DNA from: an uncultured Campylobacter sp.
Lineage (GTDB): Bacteria > Campylobacterota > Campylobacteria > Campylobacterales > Campylobacteraceae
Reading direction: 5' to 3'
DNA: 33,066 bases
Assembly: GCF_937973075.1 (NCBI RefSeq)
Contig: NZ_CALBWL010000013.1
Span: forward strand, 1-33,066
Part shown: positions 23,189 to 31,592 of the stretch, one piece after another
How positions within the stretch are numbered: the stretch's first letter is position 1
Layout of the letters: every line of letters starts with the position of its first letter
Notes under the pieces: model-generated
Told to the model about the DNA's origin: nothing
What the model saw: only the letters and a program-made list of their open reading frames with translations
Database searches by the model: none
Translations under genes and position numbers: made by a program

Positions 23189-23965
23189 TTATCTTGCATA
23201 AAATACTGCTAGTGCGTCTTTAGATGTATCATTTTTGCCGGCAGGCTCCTCTTTGCCATCGGACATTATCTTAAATCCCGGCGCCAAATCTACGCTCTTA
23301 TCGTTATTGACAACGAAATTAAGCTCTATCGTTGCGCTAGACGGCGCCGCTTTATCGGACATGCCATAATCGGCTTTTAATTGCTCGGGCGTCAATTGCG
23401 AATGATACGCCACATTTTTCAAGAAGTCTATTACAGCAGGCAGATATGTATCCGTTTTCTTAGGATCATCGCCTTTCAGAATCTCGCTTTCTAGTGAGCT
23501 ATCGCAATCGACCAATTTCTTCTGATCTGAGTATTCTATCTTACCTTTTGCTTTTATAGTCTCTTGGAATTTCGCGTCGTTTAGTTTGCAAAGCTTGTTG
23601 GCTAGCTGAAGCAAGCCATCTTTATCATAGGCTTTGCCCTTGTAGAAATTCATAGCACTATCTATATCCATGTCTAAAGTCTTTTTCTTATATTCCTCAA
23701 GACGTTTTTTAGTCGCTTTCTCGTTTGCAGCCTTCAGTGCTTCCATATCTATGTTACATACCATCGTGACGGATTTTAATCCGCCGCGATCAGCCTTCGA
23801 CCACGTGATATTTTTACATCTTTTCGACCCCTCGATCGCCGTGCCTATACTCATAGATTTAAAATCGGGCAAAGTATAGTTTTTGACGAGTTCTATCTCG
23901 TCCTCACCGCATCCTGCTAACACCAAAGCCGCCGCTACGGCACCCATCATATATCTGAGCTTCAT
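23189..23965 (-). CDS. Putative lipoprotein of unknown function
   Basis: A 258-residue exported lipoprotein. The signal sequence ends in the lipobox LAGC with Cys19 as the lipidated residue; the next residues GEDE do not settle inner versus outer membrane sorting. The mature part is charged, with a Lys/Glu-rich helical stretch at about 80–105 and scattered cysteines (near 36, 51, 126 and 153) that could form disulfides in the periplasm. No family recognised. AAGGAG precedes the ATG. A poly-G tract lies 35 bases upstream on the coding strand, so expression may be phase-variable. Codons look less GC-rich than in most neighbours. Confidence 0.82.
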   Translation of the reverse strand: MKLRYMMGAVAAALVLAGCGEDEIELVKNYTLPDFKSMSIGTAIEGSKRCKNITWSKADRGGLKSVTMVCNIDMEALKAANEKATKKRLEEYKKKTLDMDIDSAMNFYKGKAYDKDGLLQLANKLCKLNDAKFQETIKAKGKIEYSDQKKLVDCDSSLESEILKGDDPKKTDTYLPAVIDFLKNVAYHSQLTPEQLKADYGMSDKAAPSSATIELNFVVNNDKSVDLAPGFKIMSDGKEEPAGKNDTSKDALAVFYAR

Positions 23966-23992
23966 ACTTACTCCTTAAGATTAAAGTAAGGA

Positions 23993-23998
23993 ATACTA
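23993..23998 (-). promoter_or_regulatory. Possible -10 box of the lipoprotein gene
   Basis: TAGTAT on the minus strand, 28 bases before the start and directly after the poly-G tract, which would then lie in the promoter spacer. Confidence 0.35.
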
Positions 23999-23999
23999 G

Positions 24000-24010
24000 C
24001 CCCCCCCCCC
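24000..24010 (-). repeat. Poly-G tract (G11 on coding strand) upstream of the lipoprotein
   Basis: Eleven consecutive C on the plus strand, i.e. G11 on the lipoprotein's coding strand, about 35 bases upstream of its ATG. Homopolymeric G tracts of 8 or more drive phase variation in Campylobacter. Confidence 0.85.
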
Positions 24011-24226
24011 GCTTAAAATTTGATTAAATTTGAGGTAAATTTTGAGATTAATTGTTAAGCATTAGCGGAATATTTTAAAATCTCACTAAATTTATCGGCA
24101 ACAAAATTTTATGTGATAAAAATAGGCTAAATTTTATTTGCCAGTATGATACAAAAAATTACAAGCAGAAAGAAGTTTTAAAATTTTATAGCTTTGTAAC
24201 TTAGCTAGAGCTTTAATGATAATTCT

Positions 24227-24260
24227 AATTTGCCGCGAAGCAGGCGCTTCACGGCAAATT
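24227..24260 (-). terminator. Stem-loop terminator downstream of fldA
   Basis: A 15-bp stem with one mismatch (24227–24241 with 24246–24260), four-base loop, ten bases past the flavodoxin stop on the minus strand. Confidence 0.75.
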
Positions 24261-24269
24261 TAAAGGGAG

Positions 24270-24761
24270 TTATTTAAGCTCGGGAGCGATCTGCGCTATC
24301 CATGCCTCGATGCGGCTCTCGGTGAGGTCGCTTTGATTGTCATTGTCTAGCGCGAGGCCAACGAATTTGCCATCCACTACGGCCTTGCTCTCGTCAAATT
24401 CATATCCGTCGGTAGGCACTGCGCCTACGATATTTGCACCCGCTTTTTTGAAGTTGTCGTATAGCTCGCGCATTGCGTTGCAGTAGGCGTCGCTGTAGCT
24501 TGAGCTATCGCCCATGCCGAAAATCGCGACAGTCTTGCCCGCGACATCAAGGGCTGAGAAATCAAAGCCCGCCCAGTCGTCCTGCAACTCGCCGTCGTTC
24601 CATGTGGAGCTGCCGATGATGAGCGCAGTGTATTTATTTAGATCTGCAGGCGCGATGTCCGCGACGTTTTTTAGCTCGTTTTCTATGCCTAGCTTTTCGG
24701 AGATTAGCTTCGCGGCGTCCTCCGTATTGCCCATCGAGCTTCCAAAAATAATTCCAACCAT
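24270..24761 (-). CDS. fldA: Flavodoxin
   Basis: Small FMN-binding electron carrier, 163 residues, long-chain type. The phosphate-binding loop is FGSSMGNTED (6–15); STWNDGELQDDW (52–63) and GMGDSSSYSDAYCNA (82–96) form the two loops that clamp the isoalloxazine ring, with Trp54 and Tyr89 as probable stacking residues. In Campylobacter and Helicobacter flavodoxin accepts electrons from pyruvate oxidoreductase, which is encoded here at 27246–30827. AAAGGA precedes the ATG. It is the last gene of a three-gene minus-strand unit, 11 bases behind its neighbour, and ends in a clear hairpin. Confidence 0.96.
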   Translation of the reverse strand: MVGIIFGSSMGNTEDAAKLISEKLGIENELKNVADIAPADLNKYTALIIGSSTWNDGELQDDWAGFDFSALDVAGKTVAIFGMGDSSSYSDAYCNAMRELYDNFKKAGANIVGAVPTDGYEFDESKAVVDGKFVGLALDNDNQSDLTESRIEAWIAQIAPELK

Positions 24762-24772
24762 TTGGTATCCTT

Positions 24773-26008
24773 TTAATAAATTTTGTCGGTAAGCTTGTAT
24801 GGTACTAATTTCATAATGAAATTTCCCTTAAAGCATTCGCTTTTTATCTCGACATGGCGGTTAAAATTTTCATTTTTTGGATAGACAAGATACACGGCGT
24901 CGATGTTTGCTCCGCGACAAAGCTCTAGCGCTTTTTTTATATCATTATCATAAATGGCTGAATTTTGAGGTAGAATTTTTTTAAAGCTCGTAACCACGCC
25001 TAGGCTAAAACCGCTCTTGCGAACTACGATGAGCTCGCCCGATTTGCCCACAAGCTGCAGCTGTGCGCCTGCATTGCGAAGCGCGATTTTGCAAAATACG
25101 AAGTTGCGAAACGCATCGTCTCCGTTTAGCAGCAATCCGCTACGCAGGCTCACGATTGCGTGAGTTAGCTTATAAGCAGGCTTAGCGGCAAATACGGGCA
25201 GCGGCATGTCGCGCAGATAAGAAAAGATTATCGCGTTATCCGCCGCGCAAAATTTTACGGCGGGCTTGAAACGGTAAATTTTACGAGCCCCGCGCCTAAG
25301 TTCGGAAGCGATAAAATTTAAAAATGCGGTACGAAACTGCGAAGCGCCCTTTAAATTTGTGGGCGGAATTCTATAATCCGCATTAACGTTAAAATTATAT
25401 AGAGCTAGCATCGCTCGCGCTCGCGAAGCCGCATTATAATCCCGCAGCGCCTCTGGCACAATCTCGCGCCCGTTCGCATCAAAGCCAAAAATCTCGCCGC
25501 TAAAGAATTGCTTATTAAAAACTTCGGCATTTAAAATTTTATCATCAATAAGCTCATTATCGCGCCGCAGATCCGCTTTTTGGCGTTTTTCGCGTGCTGC
25601 GATACCTCGTTTTGGCGCGGCAATATCTCGTAACAAAGCTGATTTTTCGTCCGAGCGCTTAGCGCAGAAAAAATTCTCTTGCGCGAAGCCAGTGTCGTAA
25701 AAAGCCCTTGCTGTCAAATTCCTGTTCGCACCGCCCTTTTGCGCACTCTTTACAGTATGCGGCTTAGAGGCATTACAATTAAGCGCGCCCGATTTACCGC
25801 TTGAAAACTTTTTAAATTTGCCGCTAAATTTCTTGCTTTCGGCGTGCGCAAAGCAAGTAGCGTTAAATTTGCTAGAATTTAAAAAATCCTTGGAATTTAG
25901 CTCGCCTATTTCATCGTCGTAAGCATTTGATTGCGACGCAGTGCACGACCTTTTAACCGCTTGCCTGGACTTGCCGTCACTACTTAAATTCCTTGGAATT
26001 TTAATCAT
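24773..26008 (-). CDS. Hypothetical protein (Cj1383-like) with a low-complexity N-terminus
   Basis: 411 residues. The C-terminal part (about 195–411: ALRDYNAASRARAML onward) looks like an ordinary folded domain, and by position corresponds to the conserved hypothetical between DUF2325 and fldA in C. jejuni (Cj1383c). Residues 1–~190 are Ser/Lys/Asn/Ala-rich, poorly structured and rich in RAATTY at DNA level, as is the insert in the FlhG-like protein. I cannot assign a function. The start overlaps the DUF2325 gene by eight bases and has only a weak GAAG site, which suggests coupled translation. Confidence 0.7.
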   Translation of the reverse strand: MIKIPRNLSSDGKSRQAVKRSCTASQSNAYDDEIGELNSKDFLNSSKFNATCFAHAESKKFSGKFKKFSSGKSGALNCNASKPHTVKSAQKGGANRNLTARAFYDTGFAQENFFCAKRSDEKSALLRDIAAPKRGIAAREKRQKADLRRDNELIDDKILNAEVFNKQFFSGEIFGFDANGREIVPEALRDYNAASRARAMLALYNFNVNADYRIPPTNLKGASQFRTAFLNFIASELRRGARKIYRFKPAVKFCAADNAIIFSYLRDMPLPVFAAKPAYKLTHAIVSLRSGLLLNGDDAFRNFVFCKIALRNAGAQLQLVGKSGELIVVRKSGFSLGVVTSFKKILPQNSAIYDNDIKKALELCRGANIDAVYLVYPKNENFNRHVEIKSECFKGNFIMKLVPYKLTDKIY

Positions 26009-26324
26009 CTTCGCAAGGTCTGCAACCGAATTCTTGATTTAAATTGAAAACCTTACAGTATTCGCAAAATACGCAGCTGACGCTTCTTTTAGCGCATACG
26101 AGCGGGATTTTGCGCTTTTTTACTTCGCCTTTGATTTTTTTCATCGTGTTGTGGTTTAAAAAGCTCGTAAGCATAACGACGCACTCGGTATCTTGCGGGA
26201 TCGGCTTGCGATTTACGCGATTTTCGTTTCGTGCGTCCCAGTGCTCGATGTTACTCGCGCCAAGGTCTTTTAAAACCGCCTTAATGGGTGTAATCTCATC
26301 TGCTCCTATAACTAAAACGTTCAT
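26001..26324 (-). CDS. DUF2325 family cysteine-rich protein
   Basis: A 107-residue protein. The N-terminal half has a Rossmann-like beta-alpha pattern (MNVLVIGAD); the C-terminal third carries six cysteines, C77, C84, C87, C90, C101 and C104, in CxxCxxC and CxxC arrangement that could bind zinc or an iron–sulfur cluster. DUF2325 has no established function. It leads the operon with the Cj1383-like gene and fldA, the order I recall from C. jejuni, where katA is close by. The grouping hints at redox or metal handling. AAGGGG precedes the ATG. Confidence 0.87.
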   Translation of the reverse strand: MNVLVIGADEITPIKAVLKDLGASNIEHWDARNENRVNRKPIPQDTECVVMLTSFLNHNTMKKIKGEVKKRKIPLVCAKRSVSCVFCEYCKVFNLNQEFGCRPCEDD

Positions 26325-26353
26325 TTCATCCCCTTCTATGATTGATAGTCGTT

Positions 26354-26359
26354 ATTATA
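26354..26359 (-). promoter_or_regulatory. Probable -10 box for the DUF2325–fldA operon
   Basis: TATAAT on the minus strand, 30 bases before the DUF2325 start. Confidence 0.5.
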
Positions 26360-26442
26360 ACAGAGAAAGATTAAATTTAACTGATAATGTATATAAAAAT
26401 TTGAAATTATAAGCCGGAATTTTACCGGCTCATATTTGATAT

Positions 26443-27135
26443 TTACTCGCTTAAAGCTAGACTTACTGCCGCATCGATGTGGATCTGCGTAGTATCAAAT
26501 AGCCACGCGGCGGTATCTGCTTGCGATACGAGCAGTCCGATCTCCGTGCAGCCCAGTATCACGCCCTGCGCGCCGCGAGCTCTAAGCCCTTTAATGATCT
26601 GCAAAAATTTCTCTTTGGAGTGCGGTAAGATTTTACCAAAGCAAAGCTCATCAAAAATTACTTCGTTTACCGCTTCCATTTCGTCCGCATTCGGCACGAG
26701 TACCTCTACGCCGCCATCTATCAAGCGCTGTTTGTAAAAATCCTGCGTCATCGTGTAGATCGTGCCGAGCAGCCCTACTTTTTGCACGCCACGTTTTCGC
26801 AGCTCACTTAACGTGGCGTCCGCGATATGCACGAAAGGCACGGAGATAGCGGCATTTATCGCCTCGTAACACTTATGCATCGTATTAGTGCAAAGAAAAA
26901 TATAATCCGCTCCGCCACTTTGCAAAACCCGCGCGTGACGAGCTAAAATTTCGCCCGCCTTACCCCACTCATTATCTCTTTGACACCGCTCGATCTCGTC
27001 GAAATTTAAGCTACTTAGCAGGATCTCGCCGCTACTTAGCCCGCCTAGACGCTCGTTAATTTTGCGATTGATCCCATCATAATAGGTAATCGTAGATTCG
27101 TAACTCATGCCGCCGATTAGCCCGATTTTTTTCAT
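26443..27135 (-). CDS. Aspartate/glutamate racemase family protein, YgeA-like
   Basis: Cofactor-independent amino-acid racemase fold, 230 residues. The two active-site cysteines are visible, Cys82 in LCTNTMH and Cys196 in GCTEIG, with the N-terminal IGLIGGMSYEST typical of YgeA-type enzymes. E. coli YgeA racemises several amino acids, so the substrate cannot be fixed from sequence; a role in D-amino acids for the cell wall or in amino-acid use is possible. AAGAGAAA precedes the ATG. The gene lies behind the pyruvate oxidoreductase gene, with a terminator between, so it is probably transcribed separately. Confidence 0.9.
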   Translation of the reverse strand: MKKIGLIGGMSYESTITYYDGINRKINERLGGLSSGEILLSSLNFDEIERCQRDNEWGKAGEILARHARVLQSGGADYIFLCTNTMHKCYEAINAAISVPFVHIADATLSELRKRGVQKVGLLGTIYTMTQDFYKQRLIDGGVEVLVPNADEMEAVNEVIFDELCFGKILPHSKEKFLQIIKGLRARGAQGVILGCTEIGLLVSQADTAAWLFDTTQIHIDAAVSLALSE

Positions 27136-27190
27136 AGATTTCTCTTTTAAAATTTATACGGAATTTTATGTAGTCCCGCGAAATTTAATA

Positions 27191-27226
27191 AAATTCCGGA
27201 TTGCAAAATTTGCAGAGCCGGAATTT
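27191..27226 (-). terminator. Terminator downstream of the pyruvate oxidoreductase gene
   Basis: A 9-bp stem (AAATTCCGG at 27191–27199 with 27218–27226) about 20 bases past the stop on the minus strand, followed by a T-rich run. The stem arms contain RAATTY. Confidence 0.65.
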
Positions 27227-27245
27227 CAACAAATAGCCGCAAATC

Positions 27246-30200
27246 TTAAGCATTCTCGCTCGCGGCGCCCGCAGAGACGACCTCATCGCCGAAATCGGCA
27301 TTCGCAAGCCGTTTGAGCTGGCGGTAGCGTCTCATCGCGTCGGCTTTATTTGCTTCATAAAGCTTGCCCGCGTGCTCCGGATTGATCTTTTTAAGCGCGT
27401 TGTAGCGCACTTCGTTTAGCAAAAATTCCTCATAAAGGCTCCAGTCCGGCTCTTTGGATGAAATTTTAAGCGGATTTTTGCCCTCCGCTGCTAGTCGCGG
27501 ATCGAAGGTGTAGGTCGGCCAATAGCCGCATTTGCTCGCAAGCTCGGCTTGATCGCCGGAGCTGCCCATGCCGCCTTTGATGCCGTGCGCGATACACGGC
27601 GAATACGCGATGATAAGGCTAGGTCCCGGGTAGGCCTCCGCCGCCATGATCGCTTTTAGCGTCGCGGCTTGGTTTGCGTTGGAATTTACCTGCGCGACGA
27701 AGATGTTGCCGTAGGTCATCGCGATCTGGCCGAGGTCTTTTTTCTGAACGCGCTTGCCGCCTGCGGTAAACTGCGCGATAGAGCCGCGGCGGCTAGCTTT
27801 AGAGCTCTGTCCGCCCGTATTTGAGTAAACCTCCGTATCCAGCACCAGCACGTTTACGTCCTCGCCGGTAGCCAGCACGTGATCAAGCCCGCCGTAGCCG
27901 ATGTCGTAGGCCCAGCCGTCGCCGCCGATGATCCACTGCGATTTTTTGTTTAGATACTGCTTCAGCTCTAAAATTTCGCGAACCCCGGGCGCGTCCAAAT
28001 TTTGTTCTAGCAACGGCACCAGCCTATCTCTAATCTGAGCGGATTTTAGCGTATCGTTTCTATTTTCGATCCAGTCGTGATAAAGCGCCTTTAGCGCGTT
28101 TGGCACGCTTGAGAGCGAGCTTAGCATTAGATCCTCGATCTTATGGCGCAGCGTCTCGCTTGCGATCTTCATTCCCAGCCCGAACTCGGCGTTGTCTTCA
28201 AAAAGCGAGTTCGCCCACGCGACGCCGCGGCCGTTCTCATCCTTGCGGTACGGCATAGAAGGCGCCGATCCGCCGTAGATCGAGCTACAGCCCGTGGCGT
28301 TGGCTACGATCATATGATCGCCGAAAAGTCGCGTTATCAGCGTGATATACGGCGTCTCGCCGCATCCCGGACATGCGCCGTGAAATTCAAAATACGGGCG
28401 CGCAAAGCCCACGCCCTTGACGCTTGATCTATCCATCAAATCGTCTTTATATCTTACATGCTCGAATAAAAAGTCTGCGCTTTCTTGCTCGCCCTTCGCA
28501 AGTTCTTCTTCAAGCGGCACCATGACGAGCGATTTTTCCTTGCTTGGGCAATTTTCGGCGCAAAGCGCGCAGCCCGTACAATCAAGCGGGCTTACTTGGA
28601 TCTTATATTTTAGCCCCTTCAGCTCCTTGCCCTTGGCTTCTAGCAGGTGATCTTTTAAATTTAAAGGCGCGGCGGCCTCGTCCTTTTCGTCTAGCAAAAA
28701 CGCCCTGATTACGGCGTGCGGGCAGACGAAAGCGCACTGGTTGCACTGGATGCAGTTTTGCTCGATCCATTTAGGCACCGTGACGCCTACGCCGCGTTTT
28801 TCAAATCGCGTCGTGCCCGCGTCAAACCCGCCGTCCTCGTGCCCCAAAAACGCCGAGACCGGCAAGCTATCGCCGCGCGCCGCGTTCATCGGTTTTACGA
28901 TCTTTTCTATAAATTCGTCGCCCTTGTATTTGTCGTCCGCGCCCGCTGCGTCGTCCTTTAAATTTATCCACGCGGGATCGATCGCTACCTGCACCAAAGC
29001 GTCCGCTCCCCTATCGATCGCGTCGCAGTTCATCGCCACGACCGCTTCGCCCTTTTTGGAGTAGGTTTTCTTGGCGTATTCCTTCATATAGCTCTGCGCC
29101 TGCTCAAACGGGATGATGCCGCTGAGCTTGAAAAACGCCGATTGCATGATCGTATTGGTGCGGCCTCCAAGCCCTATATCGCGTGCTAGCTTGGTGGCGT
29201 TTAGAATGTAAAATTTTACCCGTCTGGCAGCTAGAATTTTTTTGACCTTGTTCGGAAGCTTTGCCGCCGTCTGCTCGGCATCCCAGATGGAATTTAAAAG
29301 GAAGGTGCCGCCCTCTCGGATGCCGCCGATGACGTCGTAGATGTCCAGATACGCAGCGACTGAGCAGGCGACGAAATGTGGATTTGAGACGAGGTAGGTC
29401 GATCGGATCGGTCTTTTGCCGAAGCGAAGGTGCGAGCGCGTGTAGCCGCCCGATTTTTTGCTATCGTAGGCGAAATACGCCTGCGCGTAAAGATCGGTTT
29501 TGTCGCCGATGATTTTGACGGAATTTTTATTCGCGCCCACGGTGCCGTCTGCGCCCAGGCCGTAAAATAAACACTCGGTCTCATCCTCGCTGCCGAGCGA
29601 AATTTTATCTCCCACGGGCAGGGATAGATGCGTTACATCGTCGTCGATACCGATCGTAAAGCCGTTTCTAGGCTCGTCCGCCTTTAAATTTTCATACACG
29701 GCGATTAGCTGCGCGGGATCAACGTCCTTAGAGCTTAGCCCATAGCGACCGCCCACGATGAGCGGAGCGTCCTCGCGCCCGTAAAATGCGGCTTTTATGT
29801 CCAGATACAGAGGCTCGCCGAGGCTGCCCGGCTCCTTCGTGCGATCAAGCACGGCGATTTTGCGCACGCTTTTAGGCATCGCGGCGAAGAGATATTTGAG
29901 GCTAAAAGGCCTGTAGAGATGCACTTTTAGCACGCCTACCTTCTCGCCCATCGCGTTTAGATGATCGACCACCTCCTCAAGGGCTTGATTGACCGAGCCC
30001 ATCGCGACGATCACGCGCTGTGGCTCGCTTGCGCCGTAATAGACGAAAGGCGCGTACGATCGCCCCGTGATCTTTGAAATTTCGCTCATATACTCCGCGA
30101 CGATGTCCGGAAGCGCGTCATAAAATTTATTGACTAGCTCGCGTGTCTGAAAATACACGTCGTCGTTTTGCGCCGTGCCGCGAGTTTTAGGATGTTCGGA

Positions 30201-30827
30201 GTTTAGCGCGTCAGCTCTAAATTTACGCACGGCCTCGCGATCGAGCAAGCGATCAAACTCGGCATAGTCCATCACCTCGATCTTTTGAATTTCATGGCTC
30301 GTGCGAAATCCATCAAAAAAGTGCAAAAACGGCACTCGCCCCTTAATCGCCGCAAGATGCGCGATACCACCTAGATCCATCACCTCCTGCACGCTGTCGC
30401 TTGCAAGCATAGCAAAGCCGCTTTGGCGACAGGCATAGACGTCTTGATGATCGCCGAAAATTGAAAGAGCTTGCGCCGCAAGCGCACGCGCCGCGACGTG
30501 AATGACGCCCGGAAGCATCTGGCCTGCGATCTTGTACATATTTGGAATTTTTAGCAAAAGCCCCTGCGATGCGGTGTACGTCGTCGTAAGCGCGCCCGCT
30601 TGGAGTGAGCCGTGCACGGTGCCCGCCGCGCCGCCCTCGCTTTGCATCTCGACTACCTTAACGGGCATGCCGAAGAGGTTTTTCTTGCCCTGCGACGCCC
30701 AAATATCGGTGTAATCCGCCATAGGCGAGCTAGGCGTGATCGGATAGATGCCCGCGACCTCGGTAAAGGCGTATGAGACGTAAGCCGCCGCCTCATTTCC
30801 GTCCATCGTTTTCATAACTTTTGCCAT
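27246..30827 (-). CDS. nifJ: Pyruvate:flavodoxin/ferredoxin oxidoreductase
   Basis: Single-chain enzyme of 1193 residues converting pyruvate and CoA to acetyl-CoA, CO2 and low-potential electrons. All domains are present. Glu64 (VEMQSEGG) should activate thiamine diphosphate. Two ferredoxin-type clusters are bound by C692/C695/C698/C702 and C750/C753/C756/C760. The third cluster probably uses C819, C822, C847 and C1078. The cofactor motif runs from GDG (969–971) to Asn1003. It replaces the oxygen-tolerant pyruvate dehydrogenase in microaerophiles and anaerobes. Flavodoxin nearby is the likely acceptor. GGA precedes the ATG, and a TAAAAT box lies at 30860–30865. Confidence 0.97.
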   Translation of the reverse strand: MAKVMKTMDGNEAAAYVSYAFTEVAGIYPITPSSPMADYTDIWASQGKKNLFGMPVKVVEMQSEGGAAGTVHGSLQAGALTTTYTASQGLLLKIPNMYKIAGQMLPGVIHVAARALAAQALSIFGDHQDVYACRQSGFAMLASDSVQEVMDLGGIAHLAAIKGRVPFLHFFDGFRTSHEIQKIEVMDYAEFDRLLDREAVRKFRADALNSEHPKTRGTAQNDDVYFQTRELVNKFYDALPDIVAEYMSEISKITGRSYAPFVYYGASEPQRVIVAMGSVNQALEEVVDHLNAMGEKVGVLKVHLYRPFSLKYLFAAMPKSVRKIAVLDRTKEPGSLGEPLYLDIKAAFYGREDAPLIVGGRYGLSSKDVDPAQLIAVYENLKADEPRNGFTIGIDDDVTHLSLPVGDKISLGSEDETECLFYGLGADGTVGANKNSVKIIGDKTDLYAQAYFAYDSKKSGGYTRSHLRFGKRPIRSTYLVSNPHFVACSVAAYLDIYDVIGGIREGGTFLLNSIWDAEQTAAKLPNKVKKILAARRVKFYILNATKLARDIGLGGRTNTIMQSAFFKLSGIIPFEQAQSYMKEYAKKTYSKKGEAVVAMNCDAIDRGADALVQVAIDPAWINLKDDAAGADDKYKGDEFIEKIVKPMNAARGDSLPVSAFLGHEDGGFDAGTTRFEKRGVGVTVPKWIEQNCIQCNQCAFVCPHAVIRAFLLDEKDEAAAPLNLKDHLLEAKGKELKGLKYKIQVSPLDCTGCALCAENCPSKEKSLVMVPLEEELAKGEQESADFLFEHVRYKDDLMDRSSVKGVGFARPYFEFHGACPGCGETPYITLITRLFGDHMIVANATGCSSIYGGSAPSMPYRKDENGRGVAWANSLFEDNAEFGLGMKIASETLRHKIEDLMLSSLSSVPNALKALYHDWIENRNDTLKSAQIRDRLVPLLEQNLDAPGVREILELKQYLNKKSQWIIGGDGWAYDIGYGGLDHVLATGEDVNVLVLDTEVYSNTGGQSSKASRRGSIAQFTAGGKRVQKKDLGQIAMTYGNIFVAQVNSNANQAATLKAIMAAEAYPGPSLIIAYSPCIAHGIKGGMGSSGDQAELASKCGYWPTYTFDPRLAAEGKNPLKISSKEPDWSLYEEFLLNEVRYNALKKINPEHAGKLYEANKADAMRRYRQLKRLANADFGDEVVSAGAASENA

Positions 30828-30859
30828 TTTTCGTCCTTTGGAATTATCAAATTTCGCTA

Positions 30860-30865
30860 ATTTTA
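30860..30865 (-). promoter_or_regulatory. Probable -10 box for nifJ
   Basis: TAAAAT on the minus strand, 33 bases before the start. Confidence 0.4.
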
Positions 30866-31447
30866 CATATTTATTGCTTAAAAATTTAAATGCTTCGCAA
30901 ACCGAATAAAATTCTAAAGCTTTATCACAGAGGCGAGCGATAAGCGCGATCCGCTGGCAGTTTTAGACGAGCATTGCGGACGATTTGAGACGAGCTCTTT
31001 CACCGCCTTAAAAATAAAATTTTGCGTACTTTAAGCGCAGCTCGCGAGCAACAGGTAGAAATTAATGTAAATTTAGCCGTCTGGCTTGAAATTCTAACCT
31101 AAATATCAAATGACGGAAATGCGCGAAAATTAAGAAATTTAAAAATGCACATACCACAAAATAGGGGAAGTCTCATATCGTTAAAATTTAGCCACTACAA
31201 AACCTCAACCGCTATACGCATCCAAGCTCGACGTAGCGAAATTTTATTTATGGCTTATAACATCGCAGCATATAAAATTTCAGCGCATTCTGCCAAATAT
31301 AAGGAATTTTACTGCCTCCTGCCGAGCGCAGCGCAAATTTCATTTTAAATTTTCACTGGTCGATCGCTACGTGAATTTTACCCCATGCGACTTTGCGTTT
31401 TGAGCGTAAATTCTATTTCCGCAAGCTGCGCGGAGGATAAATTTAGC

Positions 31448-31453
31448 TATAAT
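31448..31453 (+). promoter_or_regulatory. Possible -10 box for the SotB-like gene
   Basis: TATAAT, 140 bases before the ATG; it would give a long, RAATTY-rich leader. Confidence 0.35.
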
Positions 31454-31592
31454 CCCCCGTTTAGAATTTAGCACGGCACGTATATATGGCGCGGAATTTT
31501 AAAATTTTAAAATTTCAAGCAGAACTCGAAAAGCTAAAAACCGCTAAATGCGCTAAACTTAAAGCCAAATTTAAAAGCCCAAAGGAAAACCG

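Larger units (their letters stand above)
30828..31592 (+). other. Long intergenic region between divergent genes
   Basis: About 765 bases holding the promoters of the pyruvate oxidoreductase and the SotB-like exporter at its ends. A 67-codon plus-strand frame at 31145–31348 has no ribosome binding site and reads like translated RAATTY-rich filler, so I do not call it. RAATTY sites are frequent, for example around 31180–31350 and 31490–31570. No RNA gene recognised. Confidence 0.5.

Noticed and set aside
31145..31348. A 67-codon plus-strand frame in the large gap before the exporter
   Set aside because: No ribosome binding site, and its composition is that of translated repeat filler.
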